A DNA stretch of 64,000 bases from assembly GCF_910596095.1 (NCBI RefSeq), contig NC_056546.1:17941925-18005924 (forward strand), written 5' to 3'. Source of the stretch: Thunnus maccoyii. Taxonomy: Eukaryota > Chordata > Actinopteri > Scombriformes > Scombridae. Both the position numbers and the translations under genes were made by a program. The notes below the pieces were generated by a model, which worked only from the letters and a program-made list of their open reading frames with translations, did not search any database and was not told the origin of the DNA. Of this stretch, positions 49,101-61,714 are shown one piece after another (positions within the stretch are counted from its first letter, which is position 1; each line of letters starts with the position of its first letter).

Positions 49101-52100
49101 TTTTCACCAATGACCCAGTTCAACTGAAATTCTTATCAACTCTAAAATAAATTGTTTAGATAAAACAGCAGTCATTTCTCTGTTTTATCCTGAAGGTATA
49201 ATAGCGTTTATGAATTGCTGCAATGTTTCATCATTTGCAAATGTCAGGAGTTCCATATTGTAATTTTAAAAAAGCATTTATGCATTCGATATTTTGCACA
49301 GTATGAAAAAGAATGACTCCAAAATACACATATATGGCATCATAAAAGGCGGGGAGGGGTCCAATGTAAGACCTGAGGAGTAGGTTAAGTCTACCACAGA
49401 CAGAGTTTTCAAAACAGCTGCAAGTCAAACTGATTTGAAAGAATCAAGTGATGAAAACCTTCCAAGTTCAACAGGGTGTCTGATTTCCATGTTTCTTGCT
49501 CAACAAATCCTGTAAATATTGGAAATTCTATTTTGGCCTGTGCAATAAGAACCAAAAGTTAAAAGGCTTTCATTTCACGTTTTTCTTCCCACAGATGTAC
49601 CTTGTCATCTTTCCAGAAGGAACTCGGTATAATCCAGAGCTCAAGAATGTTATCGCTGACAGTCAGGCTTTTGCTACTAAAGAAGGTACTGGCCTGATAG
49701 CAGCCATTTACTGCTGTACTGCCGCATACTAATTCACATACACTGTCTGCTCAGTCTGTAAAACAGCTGACTAAGTTTTGTTGTGTGTGGTCACTCGTGA
49801 GCTTCTGTTTTACCAATGAGCATCACCCACACTGAGTGTGTTAGTGTTTCCAAAGTTAAGTTTTCAGTTTTAAATCCTGAATTTTTGGATTAATTTATTA
49901 TAAAGTTCAATACTATATAGACATATATGTGACAAAGTGCAAATTGTATTAAATGAAAGTAAAATGTACTTTTTTGGCACAGCAGTTATATTGTTATTAG
50001 TCATTTGGACATTTTTGTTTATATCTTTTGTTGAAGAATTAATTAGTAGAGGTTTAAAAACATAAAATCTGCCGTATTAGTTTCTGTAGTCAGTGGATTA
50101 CTGGTGCGGTGCCAAGAACTGGCCGGCTCCCATCCAGAACTGGTTATTCAATATTCCATCTGGTGCGGCTCAAAATTTTGAGGAATAAATTAATTTGGCG
50201 GTTACTTATAAGAGAGAATTCAATCTTCGCTCACAGTACCAACAATAATTAATTTGAAACATGAAGCTCGTTGTGTTATTGTTTTTTCTTCTGCATAATG
50301 GAAAATATGCACATTTACATAGTGCTTGTATTGAACTACAATATACTTTTCAATACGGTACTGAGATTTTACAGCTAACTACATTTGTTGCATCAACATG
50401 ATTATTATGATGCTATTGTGTGTTATGGTGTTCAGGTCGGTTAGAGATTAAGCCTATCTCTGAACCACAGCTCTGAATATTACCTTCCCCCATTAATCCA
50501 AATAAACCGCTGTGGAGAGCAGACATGTGCACATGACATTATCTGCTATTAGTGAGGTATTAGTGAGCAGAGGAGGGTGCCACAGTGACAGAGAAACACA
50601 CGCACTGTGCAGTAACTAACCCAAACACAAGCATTCACATAGAATACCCGTATTTTTAATTATATTTATTTATACAAAGTATTTTTGGGGCAATATTGCC
50701 TTGAAGTTAAATAAATAGTAAATGTGATTACATGGCCAGCATGATGGATCGATATTATAATTTTAAACACATCTATTGTTCAGGCTAATATGACAAACTT
50801 CACAGTCACACTAATGTTAATAAATGTACTACCTCTGTTACATCTTCTCTATAGGACTGGCTATTCTGAAGCACACTCTTACACCCAGAATGAAAGCCTC
50901 TCACATAGCCATCGAGTCCATGAGGGACCACCTTAACGCTGTGTATGACGTCACAGTCGCCTATGAAGGAACACTGAGTACCAAGGGTCAAAGAACACCA
51001 GCACCGTCGATGCCAGGTAGGCAGACATCTGAGGATGGCCTCCAGGGGCTCTACTGGAATATCTCTGCATGCTTTAATTACTGTTCAAAATGTATCTTAT
51101 ACTGGTCCTTTATGCAGCCCCTCAGTTCAGGCTCTGTCTGAAACAGGCTGTTTTAGCTCTTGTCCCTTTAAGGCCCCCCTCCCCGATGAGCCCACTCTGT
51201 TCTGATTGGTCAGCTCTTGGAAGCTGTCCCTCGGGAAACTTCCACTGGTTCTGAAGGCTACGTCAACAAACCATCAAACAAACCATAGTAGTAGGATTTC
51301 ACTACTTTTTCTCGTTCTTTACTCAAAATGTCAACTTCTCAAATACATTCGTACATGGCTGAGGTGGAATATGAGAGTGGACAACACAAACAACACATGG
51401 AAAAACCTTAGCAACAACCTTAGCAACCAAGGCTACGGAACGGACAGTAATTTGTGGGCAAACGTGGAAAAAAACGTCGCAAACGAAGCATTCAGGGCAG
51501 GTTGAAGCCCTGGCTTTTGACTTGTAGGGAGTCTTTGTACATACGTTAACCTCAATTTTGATCATTTTTAACACAGATATCTGACATCATAACAGTATGT
51601 AAATAACAGAAAATCACAAAAAGCGTAATACGTTCCCTTTTAACTATTAATCTTAGAACAACTTCCTCCGTTAAACCTGGTCTTACAGTTCTGAATGGGC
51701 AAAAATTACTTATTTGTGCAGCTGGATTACATTTGGAAATGTTAGACTACATCTACAGGAGTCATTCAGGTGTAAATTGTGCTCGCTTATTGGTTTGTGC
51801 TTTTGAAAAATTGAACCTGATTACAGTGAATGAAATGAAAATGGTAATACATATAAACACCAGTTATCAGTGAAGAAAATGTGTTTTTAATTTGTTCATC
51901 ACACAGATACAAATAGAATTTCAACACCAGCTATAAATGCAGTTGCTGTCAGACGCTAGCGACTGCCTCTGTTTTCTGTTAATCAGCGTGTCCGCACTGC
52001 TGTTGTATTATCAATTCTGCAACATTGTGTACACTCCCTCAGTGAGTAATCACATAGCAAACATTACCTTTACTTCCTGTAAACAGCGTGACTCCTTGTT

Positions 52101-55100
52101 TTGGTGTTTTTCATTCATCTGTGTTCCCGGTTGTTGGACAAACGCTGTTTGAATGTTTAAAAAAAACATCCCGTTTCTGTCAGGAATAAACATCGATGTG
52201 ATTCGAGCAAACACGACGGGGAGAATAGAAAAGCATTCCTCTCATCACGCACTTCCTGGTCTCATGTGGTGAAGGTGACTCTAGTAATTTCACAAGGAGA
52301 TGGAAATGACTCGTGGCTCTGTTCATACCACAGCTGCAACAGTTCCGTTCTTATTGATGTTCTTTCTGTTTCACATCTGACAAATCTTATATCTGTATGA
52401 ACATCTCAACTTATTGTACTGTGATTTTTGCTACAGTATTTTTATTGTAGCGCATGTCACATGCTCTGACGTTCGGCACTTGCATGTATTTAAACACTCA
52501 AATTACAATTGTTGCAGTCAGTTGACTGGGATAAAAAATGTGTTTATATATTCACCCCTTAATTGTGAAGGCATAGTAGGAAATATAGATGCAGATTCCT
52601 TTACTTATTATTAGGCATGTTAACAATAAAAAGTCAGATAATCATTAAAAAATGGTGCGACATGAACACACATTTTTCCATAATTACAGAATAAACGATT
52701 TGCCTGTAATCACCACAGACTTCAAGGTATTTGAGCAAGAAATATAAAAAAACAATTTAAATTCTAATAAAATATTGCTTTCATTTAAATTTGCAGTGCT
52801 CTGACTCACTTTTAGTCGCTCTGGAAGGCATTCCTTGAAAACCCACAGTATATTCTATATCTACAAGGTTACACTGCACATGCCTCAGACATCTGCTGAT
52901 TATTTTCTTGATAAATTGTTATATGAATATAAATTTCTCGGAGGCCACAGTGATGTCTTCAGTCTGCTTGCTTCCTTCTGTTTGACTAACAGTTCAAAAC
53001 CTTTTTCCCTGTCATATACGACAAAGAATGACAGCAGATTGTCAGATTTGAGGAGCTGTAACCAGAAAATGTTGTGCATTTTTGCTTGAAAAATTATTCT
53101 TTGATTATAAAAATAGTTGCTGATTATTTTTCTGCTGATCGACTAATAGATTAATCAATTAATTGTTGCTGTTATAACTCACCTCGTCCTCTACATGATC
53201 TGAATCACTATTAATGGGAATTAACCAATAATCAGTCTTCCTTAATAGGGACCACCACTCAATTTAAAATTCAAACCTGTCATTTCTGTGACTGAAAGAG
53301 GTTTAACTAGACTGTCTTGGTCATTTTTTTGGCATTAGACGGATCCCTGTAGATTCTGGGAGCTACAGCTGTAACTTCTGAATGAGCGCCTGCAGATGGC
53401 TTTGCAGACTTTATACATATTTTATTTTTTTTTTCACATCCAGGGCAGAGGTTTGAAAATTCTGATCCAGTATTGTAATATCATTCACACAGCCTCAAAC
53501 TACTTGTATAATTAAAGTCCCCTGTGTGATTTTCCCCCCGCAGGGTTAACTTTTTTTAGATTGTACAGGTGTCTGTAATAATCCAGGACCCAGTGTAATA
53601 TCTTGTAAATAGGAAATGTTCTTGCACTTTCCCAAAACGTCTCTCGGTGGAAAATAATTATGTTACACATTGTTGCCAGTTTGAGCCTACGAAATTGGAA
53701 AATTGGGAGAAAACACAACTCTGTTTTGTAAAAGGGAAATGTCGAGTCATGTGAAATCAATTCTGAACATGATGAAATGCAGAAGCATCTGCATTCAGGT
53801 TGGATTACTATATTTACTATAATAGGTAATTTGATATAAATTGTCAGATTCACACTATTTTCTAAGAATGCGGATGTCCTGAGAAAATTGAAAAAAAAAA
53901 AAAATCCCTGCACATAGTTTCATTTTTACTTCTCTAAACATAATGGAACAGATTTTATTATAGATTCATGACATCAAGCAAATTAAAAACTTAATTAAAA
54001 GGCTTCCTGGTGTAGAGAATTAAATACTTTGGATCACAAGTTGCCTTCCATCAAGTAACTTTCCTAATTTCTATTCCCAGATGCTTTTCTAGAGTTTATT
54101 ACAGGCATTTAGATCTTTTTTTTTTTCTCTTCATCTGTTCCTGAGTGTTTTTTTTGGGTTATTGTTCTGCTTTAAATATGTGACCTGCTGTGGAGGCTCA
54201 GCTTTCCTTCAAGAGGTTCAGCTTTGATTTATTAGACGCTTTACGGATCTTATGATTTCATGATGCCAAGCACACGTTCAGCGTGCTCAGCAACCCGAAA
54301 ACAACCCTTTAACTCCTTCATAAGTGAGGAAGGAAGGTAGTTTTCTTTCCTCTAAGAACGGCTGTTTTTCAGGTGTACTCTGGCAAAAATAAATCCTGTG
54401 TTTGTGTCTCTCCTCGTTAACCTCCTTTCATTGACTTGTCTGTGTTTATTAAACTGCCACACATTGTTTTGAAGGTTAGATTAAATGTGTGCGGCAGCTG
54501 ATGGAGGTGCTTTCTCCACCAGTGAAGCAATCTTTTGCTGCTGACTTCGATCAGGTTTCCTCTTTTGGCCGCAGCACCAGGTTTCCTGATAATATTGCAT
54601 GTTGTGGAAACAGGAACTTGAAGGTCTCTGGGGATACACGTGTAGCCTTGAGCGTTCACACTTGATTACAATTTTATATCTGACCTTCTCAGACACTTTG
54701 GTTTTCTGTCTTGGCTTCATGCTCTGACACTTAGGTTTGGCTTGAGACTCGACTTGTCACATTATAGCTGATTTACTATAGGAAAATATATGTGTTGTTG
54801 TTGAAACTGATTTAGTTTTTATCTCACTAGAAAAACAGAAAATATTCAAGTGAATGTTTGAATATTAATTTAATTTAATTTATTATTGACCCAATTTCAT
54901 TGTCAGTTTTACTGTAATCCAATTGTGTTTGTCCCAGTTTGAGAACCAGTTATGTAACTGTGGTGCTCCGGTGTCGCCAACAAGCTGCTGAACCTTACTG
55001 CTCTGTGCTTTACTGCATCAAAGGGCCTTGGCATCGCAGCGTCACAGCAGCCCCACTCTATCAATATCACCTCATGTTGATTTTAAGTGCTTACTGTACG

Positions 55101-57524
55101 TGCCGTTTTGCTGAAAGGCTCTTCCTGTTTTTGTTTAGTCTCTTTATTTTTTTGTGTTTGACAGAATTCCTGTGCAAAGAATGTCCCAGAGTCCACATAC
55201 ACTTCGAACGTGTGGACATAAAGGAAATTCCTCCAGAGCCAGTGTTTTTCCGAAGGTGGCTGCATGAGCGGTTCGAAATCAAGGACCGGTAAGTGTGCGT
55301 GGGTGGAACTATTAATCATATCGAAACAGTGTGTGTTCCGATCAATAAGCAAACTGTAGTGAGGTTTTTGATGTTTTGCTTCCACACGGCACCAGTTTAT
55401 CACTGATATGCATCTTGGCTTCTGTATGACCCTTAAGACCTGAAAATAACACAGTACTCTGACTTATTGTGCAACTCTGACTGTTAATGTTCCCCTTTTG
55501 TATAAATCTGTGCTTCCTAAATCGGAGGGTTGTAGAGCCATTGCAGGGGGGGGGGGGCTGCACATAACTGGAGAGGATTAACGTGATTCATATGAGAACC
55601 ATAACCATCAAAAGTGCTCAGAGTCAGAATTCAGGATAGTAAGATTTAAGTCGGTCTGTTTTTGGCAGTTTAACAACAGCAACTGGTGAGTGAAAAATGA
55701 AGGTCATGTTCTGGATATTGTTATTTTAGTAAAATTCAAGTTGGCTCATTTTGTTTCCCCGATATAATAATAATAATAATACTTCAAACTTATATAAGGC
55801 TTTTCAGGATACTCAAAGACGCTTTACAAAGGAAACAACAAAACAAAAAGAAATAAAGTCCTTGAGTAAAGTGAACGTGTCGGTTTGTTAGAGATTATAA
55901 GCAGTTTTGAAGAGGTGTGTTTTTGAGGGATTGCCTGAAAGTTGAGAGTGAGAAAGAGTCTCGGATGTTTTGAGGGAGCGAGTTCCAGAGGGTGGGAGCG
56001 GCAGTAGAGAAGGCCCTGTCCCCCCCAGGTCTGGTGCTTAGTCCTGATGGTGGGGGGTGGGGGTTGGCAGGAGGTTGGCGTCAGCAGACCGGAGGGTACA
56101 GGTGGGAGTGTGCCAGTGAAGGAGCTCATTAAGGTAGAGGGGAGCCAGGTTGTGGAGGGCTTTATAGGTGATGAGCAGGAGTTTGAAGTGGATTCACTGG
56201 GATGGGGAGCCAGTAGAGGTTCTGAAGGACAGGGGAGATGTGGGTGAGCAGACGCGCAGCTGAATTCTGGATATATTGGAGTTTATTGAGGATTTTGGAG
56301 GAAGCACTGTACAGGATACTATTGAAATAGTCCAGTCTGGAAGTGATGAACGCGTGGATGAGAGTTTTTGCAGCTGAGAATGAGAAGGATGGACGGAGAC
56401 GGGTGATGTTTTTGAGGTGAAAAAAGGCTGTTTTGGTGATGTGATTGACATGTTGATGAAAGGACAGGGTTTGGTCAAAGATAATGCCGAGATTGTGGAT
56501 GCGGGGGGAGGTGAGCACAGTGGAGCCGTCAGTGGTGAGGGAGAAGTTGTGGGTGGATCAATATTGTTGTTAACAATTAAATCAATTTACAGGGAGTCAT
56601 TAATGTTTTTTCCTTTACTTCCAAAGGTGGAGGTTGACAGGTAAAGTCACTGGTGTAGACCATGAGACTTACAGATGTGTTTAGAGTTGCACCGATTAGT
56701 CAATTAATCAATTAGTCCATCGTCAGAATATCAGCAACTATTTTGATAATCGATCGATCGTTTCTGTTGTTTTTCAAGCAAAAATGCTAAATATTTGATG
56801 GTTGTCGCTTCTCAAATGTGAAGATTTTATGTTTTTCCTTTTCATCTGTGACAGTTGAATTGATATTGAATATCTTAACATTTTAGGTTGTTAGTCAGAT
56901 AAAATAAGCAATTTGAAGACATCATCAATTTGTCTTCAAATTGCCATTTCTTCACTATTTTTTAACATTTCATAGACTGAACAACTAATTGTCTAATCTA
57001 GGTAATAATTAGCAAATTAATTGATAGTGAAAATAATCGTTAATTGCAGCCCCAAAGGTTTGTTAAGTGAATTAATAGCTGTTTAGAATATATTCAGAAT
57101 AGAAAGGAGTAATCTATTAAGCCCAGCACCGACGCCACCGAAAGCCCTGATGTGATTTGAGTGCAGTTTTTGTGCTGGAACTGCAGCACAAAACAGATTG
57201 TTTTTCAATGCTTTGTTTCACTTTGCAGTTTCTTTTTTAATCCTTGTGCATTTGCAAAATCAGCTCAATCCCTAAGAGAGTAATCTGTCTTTTCAAAGGC
57301 TGCTGACGGACTTTTACGAGTCAGACGACGCAGACAAACTATGCAGTTTCCCCGGGGAGGCCAGACATTCTCCACTGAGCCTCTCAAAAACCCTCCCGTC
57401 AGTGATGATCCTGGGGGGACTGACACTGCCATTACTGCTGACTGAGAGCGGCAGGAAACTGTATGTGAGAACCTGGGTGTACGGGACACTTCTCGGATGG
57501 CTGTGGGTGAATTTTTCCCCTTAA
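46140..57524 (+). CDS. agpat5: 1-acylglycerol-3-phosphate O-acyltransferase 5 (LPAAT-epsilon)
   Basis: It acylates lysophosphatidic acid to phosphatidic acid in ER, nuclear-envelope and mitochondrial membranes. Exons: 46140-46358, 47666-47735, 47813-47928, 48041-48130, 49595-49685, 50855-51016, 55165-55288, 57299-57524. The total is 1098 nt (365 aa, human 364), all GT-AG and in frame. It opens MLLSLVVHTYSLRYW like human, followed by a membrane segment. Acyltransferase motif I is NHQCTAD (H93 and D98 of the HX4D pair), motif II GGIYVKRSAKF (137-147) and motif III FPEGTRYNP (171-179). The C-terminal part has EFLCKECP, RRWLHERFEIKDR and hydrophobic segments near 320-338 and 345-363. The HX4D and EGTR residues are intact, so it should be active. 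The ATG is preceded by A at -3. Introns 5-7 hold several mobile elements. Confidence 0.96.
46594..47185. mobile_element. Fold-back MITE, internally deleted copy
   Basis: It begins 'gaaggaggggttcacaattt' and ends 'aattgtgaacctgtccttta', both matching the ends of the 5574-6241 element, with the 'cactgcagctcaacag' centre near 46857. Part of the left arm is missing. It lies in agpat5 intron 1. Confidence 0.7.
51045..51643. mobile_element. Second copy of the TTAA-flanked MITE, one end lost
   Basis: Homologous to 28244-29204 from 'ggggctctactggaatatct' onward: 'cttatactggtcctttatgc', 'cagcccctcagttcag', 'gatgagcccactctgttctg', and the end 'gcgtaatacgttccctttta' with TTAA at 51640-51643. The left TTAA end is missing; homology begins only about 28 bp after the donor of agpat5 exon 50855-51016. 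Confidence 0.65.
52945..53172. mobile_element. GCTGCAAC-type MITE fragment
   Basis: It shares 'gtgatgtcttcagtctgctt', 'gacaaagaatgacagca' and the closing 'gactaatagattaatcaatt' then AATTGTTGCTG with the related copies at 56684-57053 and 63516-63764. Left edge approximate; in agpat5 intron 6. Confidence 0.5.
54480..54720 (-). pseudogene. Tc1/mariner transposase N-terminal fossil
   Basis: Minus-strand translations in two frames match the paired helix-turn-helix part of fish Tc1 transposases. One frame starts MKPRQKTKVSEKVRYKIV; the other continues PRDLQVPVSTTCNIIRK; then the first resumes with a GQKRKPDRSQQQKIASLVEK block. The switches between frames and the absence of a catalytic DDE part show a dead fragment. 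It lies in agpat5 intron 6. The match is from memory of the family. Confidence 0.55.
55540..55558 (+). repeat. Poly-G run
   Basis: About twelve consecutive G bases in agpat5 intron 7, near 55546-55557. The length may be imprecise in any assembly. Confidence 0.85.
55765..56545 (-). mobile_element. L2-type LINE, degraded 3' end of reverse transcriptase
   Basis: On the minus strand the frame 56518-56162 encodes the C-terminal part of an L2-family reverse transcriptase: NLGIIFDQTLSFHQHVNHI, TLIHAFITSRLDYFNSILY and LNKLQYIQNSAARLLTH, then VLQNLYWLPI after a small internal deletion. A shifted frame downstream (56129-55824) keeps remnants of the usual LWNSLP...TFKSHLKTHL ending, here read as LELAPSKHPRLFL and FQAIPQKHTSSKL. 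The element ends in an ATT-rich tail near 55766-55782, as L2 copies do. It is a 5'-truncated dead copy in agpat5 intron 7. Confidence 0.85.
56684..57053. mobile_element. GCTGCAAC-type MITE, near-complete copy
   Basis: It starts 'agttgcaccgattagtcaat' and ends 'aataatcgttaattgcagcc', giving imperfect terminal inverted repeats built on GTTGCA/TGCAGC. It carries the family words 'caagcaaaaatgctaaatat' and 'gatagtgaaaataatcgtta'. It lies about 245 bp before the last agpat5 exon. Confidence 0.65.
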
Positions 57525-58119
57525 CAACCAGAGCGGAGGCTGCCACGATGAGACGCATAAAAGACACGGTGTTGCCATTTTTTCCTGCATCACAACACAA
57601 GGTGTGTTCCAGATGCAGAACAGTATCAGAGATTTATCCCACATGTCTGGCTCACTGTTGACCTTGAGCTGAAAGCTGAACAGAGAGACAGAGAAATGTT
57701 AAGCTTTTTGTGCTACTTGTTCCCTCGCGTTATTTGCAACTGCAGCCTGAAATGATGAAAAAAAGATGGATTTGTTGAAAAGTATTAGAATCCTCAGAAA
57801 AATCCCCTGATCTCTACCATAAGATAAAAATAGCTACGAACCCCGCCCCTGCTCATCTGACCTAGCCGAATTTGTATTCTTGCATGCTCACTTTTCCATC
57901 AAACATTGGCCAGTTCTAAAGCTCTTATATGACATTTGTATTTGAGCACACGAGTGTGCGGAGTTCTCTGAAAAAAGATAATAAGATGCAGATCACCTGC
58001 TTATTGTGGGTCATTAATTATTTAAGTGCACTGACTCATCGATATTGGTTGTAATGTCGTTGGTTATTTATGCCAAGTCCCATGTCAGAAGGATAATGCA
58101 CTTTGCTTGTTTAAAGGCC

Positions 58120-58122
<3 letters not shown>

Positions 58123-58152
<30 letters not shown>
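58123..58152 (+). repeat. (CA)n microsatellite
   Basis: Fifteen CA units downstream of the agpat5 stop. Confidence 0.95.
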
Positions 58153-58156
<4 letters not shown>

Positions 58157-59240
58157 TTTTCACTTGTTGTGCCTTGATGGGACCTCCTCTCAGGACTGTG
58201 TGGGCGTGTACAAAAAGCGCTTGATTGACGTCTCCCTCGCTCGCCTGCTAACTTTGCTGTCACCCTTTAATCATTCTTATCGGTACATCCGAGAGTGACC
58301 TCACGTAATTCCCAGGATAGCACTGCCCAACTGTAACCTGAGCGGACATCTAATGAGCCAGAACACCTGGAAACACTTGTGCGTGTGTGCAGGACCTTTT
58401 TAAAGTGATGTTTTACATTAGTAGAACATAATTAAAAGCATCCATCTCCTAAAGGCGTTCATTAACATGACACCAGCTGCACTGTTTACCATAAATATTA
58501 AGAAATCACTTTGTTTTATATAGATAATGAATGTAGCCATAGAAAAATGCTTATTTATGCATATATGATAGAGTAAATGTTTTTTATTTCTTGAAGACCC
58601 AATAACTAGCATTTATTAATATAAATATTGGTAATGCTTTATTTTACAGGTCCCTTAAGTTTATGATTAGTAAGTTATTTGCAGGTATTTAACAGTGAAT
58701 TTTTAGGACATTTAGGACAACAGTTACACAGCGGCTACTTTTAGCAGTGTGTAGTTTTGTGTATCAAATGATATATTTGCTTTTTTTTCAATCATTTCCT
58801 ACATGTAGCTGCTGTGTAACTGTTCATTCTTAGGACATTTCTTTGAAAGTGTTGTGTAACTTGGTAGTAAACGATAAATGTGCTCATTATGAAGTTTTTA
58901 AGAAACAACCTATAATATGTTGATATATTGTTTGACACACTGAACTGCACACTGAAAACTCTGTTTTCTGTCAAAGAATTGTTAGGAATCAAATTTATTA
59001 AGATTTTTTTCAAATTAACAACTATGTATGAACCCCAATATAATATATAATTTGCACTTAACAACTAAACCAACTTAACACTTTTCTCTTTTTCTCTTGT
59101 AATTTGTACCAAATGCATCACCTTCTCTGTAAAATGCCTTAAATATAAACCATTAAATACCTGCAAATCAATTAGAAAATTTCCAGTAAATTGGTGTAAA
59201 ATTAAAGGACCAGTAAACTAAAGTGTTACCTAAATATCTT

Positions 59241-59242
<2 letters not shown>

Positions 59243-59278
<36 letters not shown>
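59243..59278 (+). repeat. (TA)n microsatellite
   Basis: About eighteen AT/TA units. Self-complementary, so it can extrude a hairpin. Confidence 0.95.
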
Positions 59279-59280
<2 letters not shown>

Positions 59281-60289
59281 ATTGTCTTTATAACTGAACT
59301 CTGAGCTCATGTGGAGGAATGCATGTGAAAAATGAAAATGTTCTACTAAAGTGAAATATGGCTTTAACCTTAAAATGTCAATCATTGCCAAAACCTGGTG
59401 TGTTTGCCCCGATACAGCAAGTGTTGAGTTGAGCAATACTTTTTTAAAATGACAGCAAAAACACTTCATGTATTTTGTGTTTGTTTTTTTTCTTTTTGGC
59501 TTAAATGCATTATAATTTGATTTTTATAATGGTTTCTGTGTTTGGAGATCTTCACAGTTCCAGAAACTTTTTATATACATTTGTTACTTTGAATACCATG
59601 TTACAGATCACAAAAAAAGTATCTACCAAGCAAAAAGCCATGATAACAGTATATCACAGGTTCCTGTGCACTCAAAGCCATTTGTATATACATCACTGTA
59701 TTGTGAAATGCACTGTATGTCTGTTGTTGTTGTTTACTGTATTGAAAACCATTGCATTTTCCACGAGTCACTTTACATATTTGCTGTCTCGTCCTCCTGT
59801 AGAGTTAGTCTGAGATATGTTTTCCTCATGTGGATGTTTGAGTAAATCTCATGGTTTTTACATGTCGCTCCAATACCTCACTTGAATAATCCTTCCTTGT
59901 TCTTAAATGACCCTTGTCAGCTATTTTATAGTCATTTTTATCCTGACAAGATCAGACTGTAACTCATCAGGAAACTCTCTGTAGACAGTATTTAAATGCC
60001 AACTGTTTCTGGAAATGTGTGCCTTCTCTTTTGGAGGAGTTGGTCCTCAAGTCCTCAGCCCACACCCAGAGGGCCACAGTGGCTCATTCCACCCGGTGAC
60101 TGCATGGAGGCGCTCTGCTAGAGCGGCTGCTCTCTGCAGCATGTGGTCACAATGTCTACAGTTCATAGTGGCTTATTTTGCTCTGAAAATGCATTGATTT
60201 ACACTTTTTGAGGACTATTAATAAATGATAATAATGTGTAAAGTTCTGGAAATGGGGATTAGAGTGAAATAAAGTGGTTTTCTTTGGGG

Positions 60290-61600
60290 AAAGTCAAGTT
60301 TTCTCTTTGCTATCTTACTGTGCTGAACACACAAACCCATGTTGTACCCATGCAGAGATACAGGAGCATTTAAAACAAAGTCACGTTTACAGAGTTAAAT
60401 ATTCACACACACGATTCCAGTTTTTGTAACTTTTCCATCCAATCAAATGAAAGAAAATTGAAAACAAAATATAGATGCCGTGCACATAATTTCATGTTTC
60501 CTTGTAGTTTATACTGAACGTATTTTTTATGTTTGTAAAATTCATGATCTGGGCTACCATTTAAAATGAAGTAGTGCTGAAACAATTTGAGTTGATTTGC
60601 TGCTTTTGTTTCATATTTTAAATATTGGAATATCAGGATTTGTTGAAAAGACAAAAACAAGCAACTTAAAGATATCACTCTGGGAAAGTGATATTTTCTA
60701 GTCATTATAGTTCTGTTTCAAAAGTTAAATTTTTCCAGATTTATCAATAATGGAAATAATTTTTTGTTGCAGCTCTAAAATGAGTTCTTGTGGATCTGAA
60801 GACTTGAGCTGCAAGAGGGACAGGTTCGGTTTAATAACTTAAAATAAAACAAAACTGATGTCTGATGTTCAAAATGTTTATAAAGGTGATCACAATCATG
60901 TCTGCATGTGGGCAAATGAATTTGGTGCAGAGGGTGATCATAACTCTCCAAGATTAATACTGGTAATTGATTCCAAAGGTTAATACAAAAATTAATGAGA
61001 AATAGACTCAGTCTCCTATGGAGAAAAGGAGATAATTTTTTATCTTGTGTGCACAAAATAATTTACTATAAATTCATATGTGTGAACAATTTAACCCTTT
61101 ATTAATGACTTATAATCATTTATAACTGCAGGCCAGATGACTCATCAGTGACTGTGACTATTAAGCAATTATTTACCATTTACAACATCCAAGAACTTAT
61201 TAAATCTTCTTTTGGGTGAAACCACAAGACAAAAAGGCAAAATAGCACATTGAATGTTTCAGAAGGATAATATAAAACAAATGTAATAGTACAGGTCTAG
61301 TATCACCACAAACAACAATTATATAGGGTTTTTTCAGAGTTTTTTGAAAAGGCTGCAAAATGCTGAGACTGCATTTACAATGTATAGACTTTGTGTTTGC
61401 CCTTGAACAAATCACCAAGTAAACCATCAGGATGTATTTTTACAGAAGGATCTTGTATTAATTAATTGTCACGATTATATCGATGTAAATTTTTAACAAC
61501 AATATCTTTAAAAAACAGGAAAAAACTGTCCAAATTAATATAAATATTCATTATAATGATCGGAAAGTTTACTTTCCCACTTTATCGAAGGTCAGTGAAC
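60290..61600. other. agpat5-tmem14a spacer
   Basis: AT-rich and without a supported gene. It contains the MITE copy at 60571-60778. The minus-strand open frame 61056-60775 has no recognised homology. Confidence 0.55.
60571..60778. mobile_element. GCTGCAAC-type MITE, diverged copy
   Basis: It runs from 'agtgctgaaacaatttgagt' to 'ttttttgttgcagctctaaa'. The ends echo the family's GCTGCAAC terminal repeats, and the interior 'ttatcaataatggaaataat' matches the 3' arm of other copies. Strongly diverged. Confidence 0.5.
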
Positions 61601-61609
61601 ATCACATGC

Positions 61610-61714
61610 ACCATATGGCGCATGCGTATTAGAGTTGTGACCAGTAACACGGAAGTGTAGATTGGTGGTAGCAAGTGCCGCTCGCTGTTCCCTTGTCACT
61701 TGTTTTGAGTCAAG
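61610..61714 (+). promoter_or_regulatory. tmem14a: tmem14a promoter and noncoding exon 1
   Basis: An NRF1-type palindrome GCGCATGCG at 61618-61626 and an ETS-type CACGGAAGTG at 61648-61657 lie just upstream of, or within, a short noncoding exon. That exon ends at 61714 with donor CAAG|GTATGT. NRF1 and ETS sites are typical of housekeeping and mitochondrial-function promoters. The transcription start is inferred. Confidence 0.6.

Larger units (their letters stand above)
57525..60290 (+). other. agpat5: Probable long agpat5 3' UTR
   Basis: No other gene is visible in this 2.7-kb stretch. It includes a (CA)n and a (TA)n microsatellite. AATAAA at 60268-60273 is a plausible final poly(A) signal; an earlier AATAAA lies near 60218-60226. 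The real end could be much nearer the stop codon. Confidence 0.4.

Noticed and set aside
53512..53913. 133-aa minus-strand open frame in agpat5 intron 6
   Set aside because: Low-complexity, Phe/Ile-rich translation of AT-rich intron, with no known family.
60775..61056. 93-aa minus-strand open frame
   Set aside because: It resembles mobile-element coding loosely, but no motif could be assigned.
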